Of a stretch of DNA of 64,000 nt, positions 13,370-26,340 are shown in pieces. A model generated the notes under the pieces. That model was not told where the DNA came from, did not search any database, and saw only the letters and a program-made list of their open reading frames with translations. The translations under genes and the position numbers were made by a program. This DNA is from Luscinia megarhynchos (taxonomy: Eukaryota; Chordata; Aves; Passeriformes; Turdidae). The stretch spans positions 13,127,502 through 13,191,501 of the forward strand of contig CM067570.1 in assembly GCA_034336665.1 (NCBI GenBank), read 5' to 3'. Each line of letters starts with the position of its first letter. The first letter of the stretch is position 1.

Positions 13370-13447
13370 TCACAAAACTTCACAAGGATTTAAGCACCTA
13401 ATTCCCAAGAAAACCCTAGGGTACCTAACTTTCTGTGAGGATCTGGA
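13370..13447. repeat. Possible ancient amniote interspersed repeat
   Basis: The segment contains 'cacaaggatttaagcaccta', an intervening block, then 'ggtacctaac' and 'tgtgaggatctgg'. This resembles a degenerate repeat seen in many amniotes, with 'ggatttaggcacctaa' followed by a partly inverted 'ttaggtgcctaa' and 'gaggatctggg'. The match is from memory and diverged, so the assignment is tentative. Confidence 0.35.
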
Positions 13448-15456
13448 ATTAAATTAAAATGTGTGTAAATCCTCCAGGTGCTAAAAAAAAGTAAATTTGT
13501 TTTATTCTATTTTTTTCCATTGCTCTTCTATCCTCTCATATCCTAACATTTGTAAGACCAGGAAGTTTTTCTCCTGCATGTGGATGGAGTCTTACAGGAG
13601 AATCAGACTTTATCTTTGTTTCCTAAGGCTTTTTCTCTACTTCATAAGGCCTGTGCATATTGCTTGCAAAAAATTAATTATTGTCAGTGTTTTACTGAGG
13701 AGTGTGGGTTGCTGTGCCTTACCTGCAATATGCTCTGACAGCACATCTATCTCTGCACTATTGCATAGTTAAGAAATTACTATTCTTTGCCAGTTCTTCT
13801 CTGTTTGTCAAGACGCAGAAAATTCCTGTGATCATCTGACATTTGTGTGCCCATCTGCCTTGACTGGTTATTTTCAACAAAATTTGTCACAGATTTGAGG
13901 GTATAATGCTCCTACAAGTTTAATGATAATATAAATGAGGAAGACTAAAAATAATTCTACCTTCTTTCTGAAATTAATTTATCTTTATCATGAACATTGT
14001 CTCAATCATGTGTCAGGAATCTTAGACACACACCAGGTTCCTAGTCAGGAAATCTCATTATGATAGAGACTCTACAGATACATAAATGCCCCGGGCACTC
14101 TGCAATGTAAATGAAACCAATCTCACCTTAATGTATCAGAATGTCTCAATCTATTCTATTTTTAGTTAGAACCAGAACTTGCATATCCTGCTCTTCAAGA
14201 CAAACACAAAAAATGTATTAAGAGGTCTGAAGAAAAAAAAAACCCAAAAAAATCAAGATTATGAAATTCAGGGGGTTTGAAACAAAAGAAAACCAAAATA
14301 GGCTAGGCGAGAAAAACATTTACCAGGCCTGTCCAATCTTGCTAGAAAGAAAAGGTCCAAAAGGCATTAATCCCACTTCTGTGTTATTATCCCCAAAATG
14401 CATCGCTGCAATTTGGACATATAAAATATCTTCAGCAAGCTTGGGAGTAAAACGTTGACAAAGAAATATGTGTTATTAGTTTGAGCTGCTGGGTCACCCG
14501 CGGGACAGCAATACCAACAACCTGGCTAATATAGCCCAAAAATAAACGAGTGGCTCAGGCTGTAGTCAGAGCAGGAGAGGAGAAAAGGATTACTAACGTA
14601 ATGAAGAAGGACAGAAAATGAATACCAGGTTGAGAAGAAGCATGTTGGTGGAATAGGTGTGTCAAGAGACATAGCTGCATAGTTCATCTAAATGACAATA
14701 TGAATGTTCTCTCCTCAGGCTCTGTTTCTTTCTGTCTTGTATATTTATTCTTTTGTTGTTGTTGTTGTTCTTGCTTACAGCAAGTAGCTGGAAGGGAAAC
14801 AATGTGAACCAATGATTACTATCTCACTAGTCTTTTAAGTCTTTCGACTTGTCCCCTTTCCAGAGGCTACCTAGAAAGAAACAAATAATCAGTTTAGAGA
14901 ATGTAGAAGCATGACAAAAAGGAAAAAAAAACCAAAAAAAAAGCAGTAGAGGAATGAATGTGGTTTTAATTTAAGCCTTGTTTTTATATTGTTTTCAAGT
15001 TGAAATGTGTTATCTACTGGGCTGCAGGTGAACTCCAGCCATTCCCACTTGATTACTGTTTTTTGCTAATTCTCAGTGACCTGAAGCCTCTCTAAGGAAA
15101 CCATACATATTTTAGCTCTATCAAACTTTACTGTGATGGTTTTTCAGCCAAAGCTGTGACAAGAAGATGTAAACCTGAGAGGAATATTGCAGAAAATCTA
15201 TTGGTGGTTCCACTCAAGAGAAAAGCTGTGCAGAAACATGGAAATACTGGGATCCACCAGGACTGGAAGGAGCCTGGAAGACATGCTGGGAAAGGTGTGC
15301 CTCAAACATGAATATGTCTTGACAGTGCCCTGTCCTCAGCAGTTCCACAAGTCAATACCCAGAGCAGTCCTTTGCTAGTTTTAGAACTGCAAATCCACAA
15401 TCATTTCAGTGAATCCCTACAGGAACTAAGACACGATTGAACATACTGTCACTTCC
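13448..15456. other. AT-rich non-coding DNA
   Basis: No gene is seen. The 91-codon frame at 13497-13772 and the 65-codon frame at 14261-14458 have no motif. A short TTG microsatellite lies at 14753-14769. Confidence 0.5.
14753..14769. repeat. (TTG)n microsatellite
   Basis: Five to six consecutive TTG units. Confidence 0.85.
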
Positions 15457-15524
15457 AGAATCATAGCCATGGGAAACTCGGGTTGAAAGGGATTTCTGGA
15501 AATATCTAGCTCAGCCTACAACGC
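15457..15524 (-). mobile_element. CR1 LINE 3'-end relic, minus strand
   Basis: Read on the plus strand, the segment starts 'agaatcatag', continues 'gggttgaaagggatttctgg' and then 'aaatatctagctcagcctac'. This is the reverse complement of the CR1 3' tail, usually 'agaatcatagaatggtt' then 'gggttggaaaggacc' and 'atctagtccaac'. The terminal repeat sits at the low-coordinate side, as expected for a minus-strand insertion. The piece is short and diverged, and the downstream bases up to about 15720 could not be aligned with confidence. Confidence 0.65.
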
Positions 15525-17167
15525 CAGAAAAGTCATCTTCAAAATTGTGGTGCTACATCTGGTTCAGCCTGCATGTTCAGCTCAAGAAGAGCAATTGCAG
15601 CTGCAGTTTGTCAGGGTCAGAAAACACTGTGATATGTGCTCAACTCAGACCTACTTTGCATGAGGATGCATGGATACAGCATGTGCTGATGGTTCCCATA
15701 TGTTCCTCAAAGAAAATCAGGTGAGGTCTTTGTAATGTTTTTATTTTCCTCTTCCCAAGGCTGATCAAATTGGGAGCATTTTAAATAAAGGTTTTCTACT
15801 CTTCCACTATCAGAGTTCAACATAACAAAATAGGGATCTGCAACTGCAGTAATGTGGATTTATTAGGATAATATTACCCCAAAAGCTGATCACGCAAAAT
15901 TCTTTGGGGGAATGAGGCAGCTGACTGTAAAAAAGGTTCAACAGTGATCCCAGATGCTGCAAAAACAAGGGATTCCTTGATAGACTTTCAAATACTACAA
16001 AATAAGTCTCCTTTTTAGTAGCCTGGAGCCTGAAAATATAGGAAATTTTAGGAAAACTTGTGCTTGAGTTGCAGGGTATTTTCTTGGGATAAAGAACTGA
16101 AGATGCAGCTTATAAAACCAGAGACCCAAATCCTAGGATATTCAAAATGTGTTGAATGCTGACTGAACACTATTATCACGTAAATAGAAAGAGCAGATTG
16201 TCTGCTTTTGAAAATCTCATCCCCAAATCCAACCAGAGTGTTTAATCTACCCCTCAAGTCCAACACAAATTCCCATTCCAACAGATATATTATACTGTCC
16301 AATTTTAATTGACCCAGACGTAAAATTCAATATTCCTCTGGAGTTTTAGCAACTTTCTTCTTAGAAACATTTTCAAGACCTTCAGCTCATTTCTATCTTT
16401 TCTCCACCCACTTCTATTTTTTATTGTCTGCAAACAAGAGGCATTTGAAAACTCCCAACAGGATTTCTTGGAAGACATTAAGTACTATAGCAAAAACAAG
16501 CTGCACACTGTGCTGAAAAAAGCTGAGATCAAAACAAACACTTTCCTTTCAACATGATACAATGAAAAGAGGTAAAATGTCTAGAGGGAGTGACAACATA
16601 AAATTACAAAATTTATCCATACTTAGAAGTTCCATTTCTTTATATCCTCTGATTAGTTAGAAGCAGCTTATAGAAATCTTGCCTAATAACTTAGGAAGGA
16701 AAGGTGAGATTTGACAAATGTTTCTCTAAAGTTCTTTCTTGATTTTAAATTATTGTTCCCAGATTTGCTCTTTTTTCTTTCTTTCTTTTCTTTTTAGGGT
16801 TTTGTCTTTCCATTTTTCCCACACCAAGAAAAAATCTAAGATCTGAATTGATTCACAATGCCTGCATTACCTGCCTGCTGGGAAGTAGTAACTGCACATT
16901 GGCAAGATTACATTTACAACTTGGAACAAAAAAAAAAAAAAAAAGTAAAAAGCAGCTTGATATGATGAGTTAGCTTAGCAATACTGGGGAGGAGAGAAAA
17001 GAAAAACTCTTTAAAACTGAAATTGCTCACCTGCTGCTGCCTGACAGCCTCAAGCTTTAATGGTGATGACTGCACAAATCCAACAGCAGCAACATGCTGA
17101 AAAAGCCTCTGCTAAAAACAGGGACTGTGCAGCAAGATATCCCATCCTGCCATTTATTTCCAAGCAC
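15525..17167. other. AT-rich non-coding DNA
   Basis: No gene is seen. The 84-codon minus frame at 16048-16302 has no domain. A 17-A tract lies at 16928-16944 without an upstream AATAAA. Confidence 0.5.
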
Positions 17168-17275
17168 ATATTGGAACTGGAAAAAGTTCAGAGAGGAGCA
17201 GCAATGCTTAGAAAATATACAGAAATTCTTGTTGTAGAGGAAAGACATTGAAAACATGAGGACTGTGGAGAGTGT
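17168..17275 (+). mobile_element. Old CR1-like LINE relic (ORF2 region)
   Basis: The sequence has 'ggaactggaaaaagttcaga' then 'gaggagcagcaatgct', and after a gap 'gtagaggaaagacattgaaa'. This parallels the CR1 ORF2 block usually seen as 'ctggagagggtccagag', 'aagggccacaaagatg' and 'atgaggaaagactgagg'. Spacing and order agree, but identity is low, so it would be an old copy. The overlapping 63- and 66-codon frames on the two strands are explained by it or by chance. Confidence 0.5.
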
Positions 17276-20200
17276 GGGGAGTTAGGATGGGAACTCGTTT
17301 ATCTCTTTATGAGTACAAGATATTGGGTATGCTGTATGAAGCTTCTTGTTGGCAAGTTCAAAACAAGCAGGAAAAGAAAACAAACAGGAAAAAAAGAAAT
17401 TTTCTGCTCCTTAGGGTGTAGGAGACTCATAGAACATGAAGCTAGAGGATGTTGTAGATGCTAATATTTGATATGCATTGAGCAATAAGGTAATTAAGTT
17501 CATAATAGAGAACCCATCGACTTTTATTTTTGACATGGCATTTCAGAGTGCCCTGGGGGAGGTATCATATCTGCTTGTGCTGCTCTTGATCTGCTATAGA
17601 TGCTTGCTTGTGACCAAAACTAGAGACTTGGCTAAAGGGAAGTTTTTTAAAATCTAACCCACTATATCTACTCTTGCATTCAAGGAGGGTGGCCATAGCT
17701 AAGGTAGCACTGGCATTTATCTTGCCTGTGAAAAAATGTCATCAGTGGCACAAACCACTACACTGAGAAACAAACACTGGGATTAAACTCCCCTCCTCCA
17801 CCCCAGTGGGCTCAACCTAGAGTGAATCTGGTGAGGTTTTTCTCATCACTGGCAAAGCAAGTTCAGAGATTTCTTGCTGTCATGCTTTAGAGTTGGCATG
17901 CAATCTCTCTGCTCCCTTTCAAATGGCTTTTTAAAACATTTTTTGCAGCCTCTGTTTCCAGCCACTTGGCAACAGGGAACACCATAGCTGGAGTGAGACA
18001 CTTCTAATGGATTGGGAAGCAGGCTGTTGCTGAGATTACTGGAGAAAGCTTTTTCTCTTTGTTCAGGGTTTTGTTTGTTTGTTTGTTTTTTCCCAGGTTG
18101 TTGACAGAAAACAGTGTCAGTAATAATTCTGATCCCCTAATTTGATTTTCAAGCTGTTAGAGACCTGGCACAAGCAGAGCAGGTTTTGCCAGAGCTCAGG
18201 AATTTTCACTTGAGAGACAAAATTAACTCTGTCTTTTCTTCCTCACTTTCCTGAACAATATTGGAAAATATGGAGCAAAGACAAAAAAATCTCAAAGGCC
18301 TGTCAATGTAGAGCACACTTAGATTTTCAATTTAACCTGACCACTGTGGTTAGCAATCCTTCAGGTGAGACACAAACTGAGGTACCTAAACAGAAGGGGA
18401 TTTACTTCTGGATGTTTTTTGATGAACTCTTCATTATCTTATGCTCATAAAGAATTAAACAGGAACAGAAAATATAAGATCATCATAATAAGCCATTGCT
18501 CAGTGAAAATTAAGTAAATACACAAACCCATGCATTTCCAGTTCTGCTACTTCTAAAACCCAGGTACCAAAACTCAGAGCCTTGTAGGTAGTTATATTTC
18601 AGTACCGTAAAAAAGTGATGAACTCAGGCATTACTCAAAGAGATATACTGTACCTTTGGGTAACTGAGTAGACTGAAAGTGTTGCATTAGTGATGTCAGA
18701 CATGCTGCACAGGAGGGCAGGTGCCATGGGAATTCCTGCTTTTTGCTGAGCACCTTGGTCAGGGCTCAGCTCTGCTCAGAGCTTGCTAAACAAGCACTGC
18801 TATGCAGCTGCTGCAGTGACCACTGCACAAACCCTGCCAGACTGGTGTGGTTAAGGACAAACTGCACTGAAAGCATTTCAGCCATTAGCTGCAGCTCTAG
18901 TCTATAACAGGCTTGATAAAGCCTAGGACAATGTATGCAGAAGGAGAAATAGAAATAAAAGTAGTGTCCTGAGACTGAAGAGATCTGGCTTCAGATCTTG
19001 GTGCTTCCAAGGAACTTCTCCCTGACCATGGACACCTTGTCACCCTTACCTTTCCTCAGGGTTGGAGGATCCCAGCCCAGGGTGACCCAGGTCAGTTTTT
19101 GGGAGCCCAAGCATAGCCAGGCTGTGCTAATGAGTGTTCATTGCACCTCTCCATGATTCATTTTAAAGCAAGGACTGAGAGTTGTTCCTACTTGCCTAAG
19201 TGGTTTGTAAATCATCTTGAGGACTTCAAAAACAGCAACAGCAGCAGTCTGGATCCTGAACTTTCACAGTTCATCCTCTTTCTTCACTGGTGACCTGGAT
19301 TTCCTGGAAGACACTGGATTTTGGGATCCACATACAGGATCTGCTGAGAAAGCAGAAGATTGAGTGGTGGAGTCTCTGTTCAACATGCAAGGGCTCTAAT
19401 TGCTATAGAAAATGAGATTCTGAGCAGCCTTGACATTTTCACTGAATGAACACCAGTAGATGTGTATTTTGCTTACCTCATCTGCTTCTGGGAATTGCCC
19501 ACAGCAAGGGGGAAGACAAGGCCCATTTTCAGAGCTCTGAACTTCAGTGAGAAACAGAAAAGTGGAAGATGGGAAGATTTCCTGCACTGGGACATCAGAA
19601 GTTTACAGCTCATTCAAAACTGCTCTGAATTCAAAAGGCAGTTTCATGGCTCTCAAAGTTCAGGGAGGTTGTAATGCATTCAGAATGCTTGATAAGTAAA
19701 ATAATTACTTGAAAAATAATTAATTATCGATTCAAAGTCAAATTATTAATATATATAACAATACAAATCCCAATGCAGTCCAAAACATCCAACAAAAACA
19801 ACGTGCATGCTGAAAGAAAGAGGCAGCCACATGTAGAAGCGGGGAGGTAACAAACTGCATTTGTCTGCACTGAACCAGAAGGACAAAAAGATCCAGGAAT
19901 CAACATCCTTAGTGTCCCCACTGTTACACACCAGTTAGAGGAAAATAAATCATACGGCGATTAATAAAAGAAATTGGCTTTCTAAAGAAAGACTGATTTC
20001 CCCCCATATAATTGATTTGGCTTTCACTTTTCTTTTTACTTCCTCTCTTTGAATGAAGTGCCAGAGGCAGTAAACGAGGTGCTTTAATACCAAAATTACT
20101 CTGAAAAGTAAGTTTAATCACATACCTCAAGGTTTTTAGAAAAAAAATAAAAAAGAGCATATAGAGTATTTTGTCACTTTCAGGGAAGAAAAGTCTTCAG

Positions 20201-23200
20201 CTGGAATGGCTGAAGTTTTTCATTTTTATTTATTTTTTTAGGTAGGCTCTCCTTCCTGTGGTATGACTTCTGCAGAACAGTTTAAGACTAGAGTAGGACT
20301 GAAGTTTGGGCCTCAGCCACAATGTGATGCAAGCAGTGGGGTGATGAGGTGACCTCTCACTCATCCCCATTTTGCTTTGCTCTGCCCAGAGTTCATTTGT
20401 TCCCACAGGCAGTGAGTGGGAATCCTCCTTGGCACAGATCACAACCCACTGCTGACACAGAGCAAAAGCACAGCCCTGGCTTCTGATCCCCAGCTCAATG
20501 CCTTCCCCAGTCCCACACTTCTGAGAATTTGAGCATCCTTAAAAAAGTATGGATGAGAAATCTCAGCTGCCCTTCCAGCTTTCAAAAAGCACTTGAGGAC
20601 CCAGCTGATGATAAAAATAAAAATAAAAGCAAACCAGCAGATAAAAGCGGATAACTCAGAGTTTTGAGAGCAGCCAGGAAAGAGCAGTGCAGAGTGCTGA
20701 TTGCTGAGTGATAGACAGAGGTTTCCATTTCAGACATTTCCATTCTAATCTTGCAATCCCAGTCCCACAGTGTCAGGATAGATCCCCCATGCAAGGAGGA
20801 ATGAAAAAAGGACAAAAGAGGAGAAATAACTCCGAAGCCCAGGGCACAAAAAATGGAAAAGGGGAGGGGGCGTTTAAGTGTTCAGCAATTTGCAGCACAG
20901 AGAATTTCCACTCTGCTAACTGATGCAGAGGCCAAAAGGCAAGATAAATCAGTGCTTTCTGGCATAGTTTGAGGAAAAGCTTCATGTGAAGGTATAATTG
21001 ACACCGTTTAAATTCCAAAAACACAAATGCCAAGAAACTCACAGGAATGTCAGACAATCAGGTGATCCTCTTGTGACTCACCCTAATCCTCTGAGATAGC
21101 TGCCTGTGTCTGGTGAAGAGCCTGGGGACCTTCAGTGAAGAGGATGATGACATAATGAAAACCTTTGTTGCACTACTTTTAGGAGCCTTCATAAAAATGC
21201 ACAGAATGAGACAATTTAAATTTTAGACTATCCACAGAGGCAATATTGAGAACATGCAAGAGCTGGGAAGAAAAAAGAGAGAAAGGCATTGAGAGCCTCA
21301 CCATGAACAGAAGCAAAAGCCTATTGAAGGAGCAGGTGTCATGGAGAGCTGTTGCTGACTGAAAAACAAAATCAAGGACAAAGCATGAGTGAAGGCCTGG
21401 ATCTCTGATTTTCCATAGAAGAAAGAGACAATACAGTGAGAGGTAGAAAGGGATGTGATGCAAAGAAATGGGCCAGCAGAAGTACAAGGAATAGTTACAC
21501 CCTAATGTTAAGATCTTTACCAGTGCTTCCTTGTATTTGTAACTATTTGTAAAAAAAGAGAAAAATGTAGAACGTGAGAGGTATAGAGAGGCTAAAAGCA
21601 AAGATAACAATGGACATATTCAAAATTATGAAACATAAAAGAGAAAGAACAGGTAACAGGACAGTGGGCACAGCCACAGTTCATTTGAGTTCTGATTTCT
21701 CCTCTCCATTTCCACAAGGACATACAGTATACATGTGTATCTTACTTTGAAAAAACAGGACAGACTCTTTGTTGTTATAGTCTTTAAAAATGCATCTTTA
21801 AACTGATGATAATCTTATGCCAGACTTATTATCATTTCAAGACATCAACTGAACTGGAATGGAAAGCCTTCATTTTCTTAGCAAAACTTTGCACCTCATA
21901 AAGGTTTTATCTGTTGCTATGGCAAAGGCTTTACCCAAAGGAGTTACTTGTAGAACACCACAAGAAGGGGGAATTTTTCAGTTCTTTTCACATGCACATT
22001 TTTATACCCCAGACATTTTAATTTAATCATATTTTCCTTTCATCCTCCAGACAGTTTCTTTTATTCCTGAGTAAGATGCATGTCTACATCAGCGGCATGG
22101 AAGGATCCATTCTTATAATCTTCCCCACTGTGAATCAAAATCTACTTTTAATTATAGAATATCAGCAATTTCTCTTTGATGACATTCAAGTGCCTATTCC
22201 AAATTGAAAGAGCAATAGAATAACTGCCATGGTATTTTCATACGTAGAGTGCTGACCTTTTTAATATGATTTCATGGAAACAATGGAGCTACATTCATCA
22301 GGTTATATAGAAACTTGCTGCTTCTTATTTTTTTCAGACATTCTATTTTCAATTCACAATGACATTTGATAGGAGACATAAAAATGCCAGTAGATCAGTG
22401 TTTTTCCAGCCACCTCATCTGACAAGAATTCCCCCTCCCCTCCACCCCATGTCTTTTTACAGCGCTATGTTGTTCACTCATTTGGGACTACTTCAATTTG
22501 CTTATTAAATATGTAAGATCTTCATTATGCAGCCAGGAGCTGAATCATGTAAGATTAACACAAAGCCCATGTGAGAGGATTTTTTTAAACTTTATTAATA
22601 TTAATAGTACGGGCAGCTCACGTAATTTTGTACTTTCCAAACCCAAATGTCAATACAGTGGATAAATTGTACTTTTCTTCCTTGCTTTCTTAGTCTTCTT
22701 TGAAGAAAGGATGACATTCAACTTAAATAAATACAAAACTTTACACATTTCATAGCTATGTTCCATTTTTACAGCCCAGAGAGTCATGGACTCTCTGCCT
22801 GGTGATTGATAAAGGGGAACCTGAGGAAATAGGTGAGAATCCTAAGGATTTTATTCTTTATGATGACTTATGGAACATCATAAAGCACACAGTTCATAAT
22901 CAAGTGAAAGATCTCACTAATGACCTCACGAGAAGTGCAATAATAACTAAAGAGTAGGAACCTGGATTTGAACCCTTGCACAGAGCTGAAGGAAAATTCA
23001 GATATTCAGGTTGTATCCAAAGCAGGCAGCAGCTGAGAAGGAGCATCTACCCAACCAGTAGGCCATAGGAGAGAAGACAAAACCAACTTTTATCCCCCTT
23101 CCTGTCAGAAAGAAGCCTGAAATATGCTCCTGAAATGTTGGCTTGCAGGATCTTTTTTTCAAAGAGCTTAGCACTCTTCAGTCCTTACTTTCCACACTTA

Positions 23201-26200
23201 ACTGGAGGAGGAAGTATCACCTACTTGCCCTGGATACACAGAGACTTAACAGATGAGGGTTCAACCAAGAAGTGGTTTCTATTCTCTGCTCTATCTGACA
23301 GGACTCGATTTCACATCTCAGAGAAATGCTACAGTGGAACATTTTGACAATTGCCATGTTGTTACACTGTCACTTCCCCATCTCCACTACTGACTTTTGC
23401 TGCTGTGTTTTTCTCCCTCTTGCCCTGATGGCAGCAGGACAGCTCTGCCTGCTGCTGGAAAGCAGTGCCAGCACTCACTCACCAGCCTTGGGCTGTGCCC
23501 CTCACAGGAGGCTGTCCTGAAAACACATTATTGGATTATTTCTTTTCCAACGTGCAAACAACCCTTCTGCCACTCTTAAAAAGAATCCTTCTGTTCCTTT
23601 ATCCAGAATTGTTACTTGTTTTACTAGCAGCTAAAACACAGCCCCACTTGTTATAGCATCTTCTAAAAGCAGGCTCCTCTCTCACAGAATAAGAGAAAAC
23701 TGCTAATTGCCAGGAAAAATTTGTCGCTCCTCTCACCTCCTATTTCACAATCAAGTAATAGAAATGTTTTTTTCTACACAGAGACAGTTTCAACAGGGAA
23801 CAACCAACCTACAGTCTGCTACTTGAGTCACTCTAGGGGGATAATATGGAAAAGCAACAGGTAGAGACAGAATCTGAGTCTTCTGCTTGTTTCAAGTTTT
23901 CTATAAAAGAGAGGAAAACAGCTACAACTAAAAGAAATCCATAACATTATTCTAGCCTCTGGAGGGCTCATTCCATGTTTACAAGCTATTCTGTGCAACT
24001 TCCAGGAAAATCCATAAACATTCAAATATATATTTTAGAACCATAGCCCAGCAAGAGCAAATGAAAATTTACTATGATCTTGTTGGATGTATGGCACCTA
24101 AGTTGTAAAAGAATAAAAATACTCTGCAGTATTATGGAGCTAATCCTAAACCCATCAGATAGATCTTTATTCATACAGATACCAGGTGACAGCTTGTGCA
24201 CAGTTTCTACATTGAGAAATGAGCACAGTGCTTGTCTATTCAGATATGTCCTTTAACAGACAATTCTTCCAAGTTTAATATTTTTAAATATTGGAGGTTT
24301 TCTCCTTTCTTCTTTCTTTATTTTTCTACATCTTTTCTGCAAAAGATTAAAACAAGAAAAAACCTTACTAAAAAATTGAGTCAGGAAAAAAAAATAACGT
24401 GCCTGGAAGATAAAACACACTGGAGTTGCAAGGAAGGAGCTTGTTCACATTATACTTTCAGTCTCATTCCTCAGGCTGAAGACACTTAAATTTTTGAGGC
24501 ACTGATCTAAAGCAAAACAGATTTTAAAATTTATTTCTCTTAATCATACACAGTGAAATGGAGTTTGAAAGTTGTAACCCACAGGGGCACCTCCTGATTC
24601 AGGGTGGCTGCAGCTTTAGCTGGGCATCAGTAAACAATGAGCAGCTCTCTCTTCTGTGGTGCCTATAAAAACCTTACATTTGCATATACAAGTAAATTAA
24701 ACTGTGTTCTGGGAATGACTCAAAGAAAATGAAATCAATCACATTTATAAGCATCTTGTAACCTTTACCCACTTCTCTGGAAGAGAAATAAAATGAAGAC
24801 AATTGTACCTTGGTTTCCACAGTGTTGTCTGGCTGTTTGATAGTAATCTGACTGGGAAATGATACCGACAGCAAGATAACAAGAAAACCCATTTATCACT
24901 GTGACAGGTGCTCGGTTTCATATGAGTTTAAATTACCAGTGATGGAGTAGGGTTGTCTTTCTCTCATCTCAACCTCATAACCACTGTTTAGACTCAACTA
25001 AAGTTTCCATTTCGTGGTAATCAAGTTACATGGAGTCAAATTGTTATTCATGAATTCAAGGAGGTTAAGACTTGAGATTCATTAATGTGATGTTGTCAGC
25101 CACAGAGAACAGGTCCATGGCCTAGAACAGTGTGGTAATTGGTAAATCTGAATGCTGGGTGGTTAATGGCTGTTTATTAGCCTCTAATACATTCTGTGTT
25201 ATTTAGTCTTACAAGATTTGACACCAGATATTTCTAGTGAGTCACAACACCCTGACAGTTCACCTTTCTTGTACATCAGCGGACGTGTACCAGAGCTTAA
25301 CTATTCTATTGAGGAAAATAAATACAAATCACCATTTCTACCTTCTGCTGGGCAGAGTGATCTTCCCCCTTTGGACACCTAGGAGCTGTTAAGGAGCTTT
25401 TTGGAAACCCAGGGCACCATTTAAAGACAAAGACAATGATAGCTGTGTCATTTCCATGCCTCAGTTTCTTTTTTTTCCCCTTTATCCTTAAGAATACTCT
25501 ACTCCCTTGGCTGTTTTTCTAAGGAGAAATCAAAACCAAAAGAAACAAAAACATGCTTATGATTTCTTTGGAAGTTGCTCTATCAAGAACAATCTTTTCT
25601 GTTTATTTCAGAAGCACAAAATTTTACAAGGCAATAATCTGTAGTAGAAACATCCCTTTTCACATCTCATTTTGATGGTAGGATGGATTGTTAAATATCA
25701 AAGTTTGCAAGAGAAAGTCACATTCACAGCATGACACTCAGCTGGGGAGAGAGGCATGTGTAAGGCTGGGCAGGATTCAGCTGAGTCTCCAGGCTACCAA
25801 AGTCCTGTCAACATTTGGCACCTGGTTTAATTCCTGCCCTTAATGTAACATGCTGATCTGTGCTTACATAGGCAGGTTTGTCATTATTTGATATAGGATA
25901 GCAAATCATAGCTCTGAAAATGTGGGTTTTGTTTATATAATTCCAACATAATTAACTTATATGTACTTCATTCTTTTTTCACCTTGCCTTTTATCTGATA
26001 CCTATACTTTGGGTTCCTTCTCCTGAGAAAATTAGAGAGAGGAGGAACAGACTTGAGTTTTTTTAGGCTAACAACAACAACAACAAAAAAAAATAAAAAC
26101 CCCAAAAAAAACCTTTTCATTTTCCTGTATAATATCTCTAATCCTTTGTTTTTTTTCCTCTGCTCTTGTTTCAGTTTCAAATTATTCTCTTGCACAAGTG

Positions 26201-26234
26201 AGTAGAAAAACACAATAGGATTTGTAGTGTGTTT
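17276..26234. other. Nine kilobases without a recognised gene
   Basis: No gene or confident transposon is seen. A (GTTT)n tract lies at 18069-18090. The minus frame of 143 codons at 21179-21610 reads hydrophobic, rich in Leu, Phe and Ser, because the plus strand there is purine-rich; it has no motif and no other sign of selection. Somewhat GC-richer patches at 18690-18850, 19000-19100, 20250-20520 and 23400-23520 hold overlapping short frames on both strands and nothing nameable. Confidence 0.5.
26071..26113. repeat. (AAC)n / A-rich simple repeat
   Basis: About five AAC units pass into A runs broken by T and CCCC. This lies just upstream of a possible LTR fragment but appears independent of it. 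Confidence 0.75.
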
Positions 26235-26340
26235 ACTCTGGCTGAACACAGGATGCCCACCAAAGGCACTCTACCACTCCTCAGCTGAACAGGGAGGGAG
26301 AAAATAAAACTAAAACATTGTGGCTTGAGATAGGAACAGA
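26235..26340 (-). mobile_element. Possible avian ERV LTR fragment
   Basis: The stretch reads 'ctaccactcctcagctgaac', 'agggagggagaaaataaaac' and 'tggcttgagataggaacaga'. This order recalls the reverse complement of avian ERVL-type LTRs, in which a purine-rich 'ggggagaaaatataac' block is followed by 'gggttgagataaggacag'. The same kind of block is seen in the better LTR at 28.5-29.1 kb. It lies on the same strand. The rest of an LTR is not recognisable to either side, so this is at best a fragment. Confidence 0.4.

Noticed and set aside
18361..18405. 'cacaaactgaggtacc' resembling a reverse MIR
   Set aside because: The match is too short and the following bases do not continue the family.
21179..21610. 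143-codon minus-strand frame, hydrophobic
   Set aside because: The Leu/Phe/Ser-rich translation is what a purine-rich plus strand yields when read in reverse. No motif or exon-like border is seen.
25441..25470. 'agctgtgtca' and 'atgcctcagtttc' resembling MIR
   Set aside because: Only about 25 bases match and they run straight into a T tract, too little to call.
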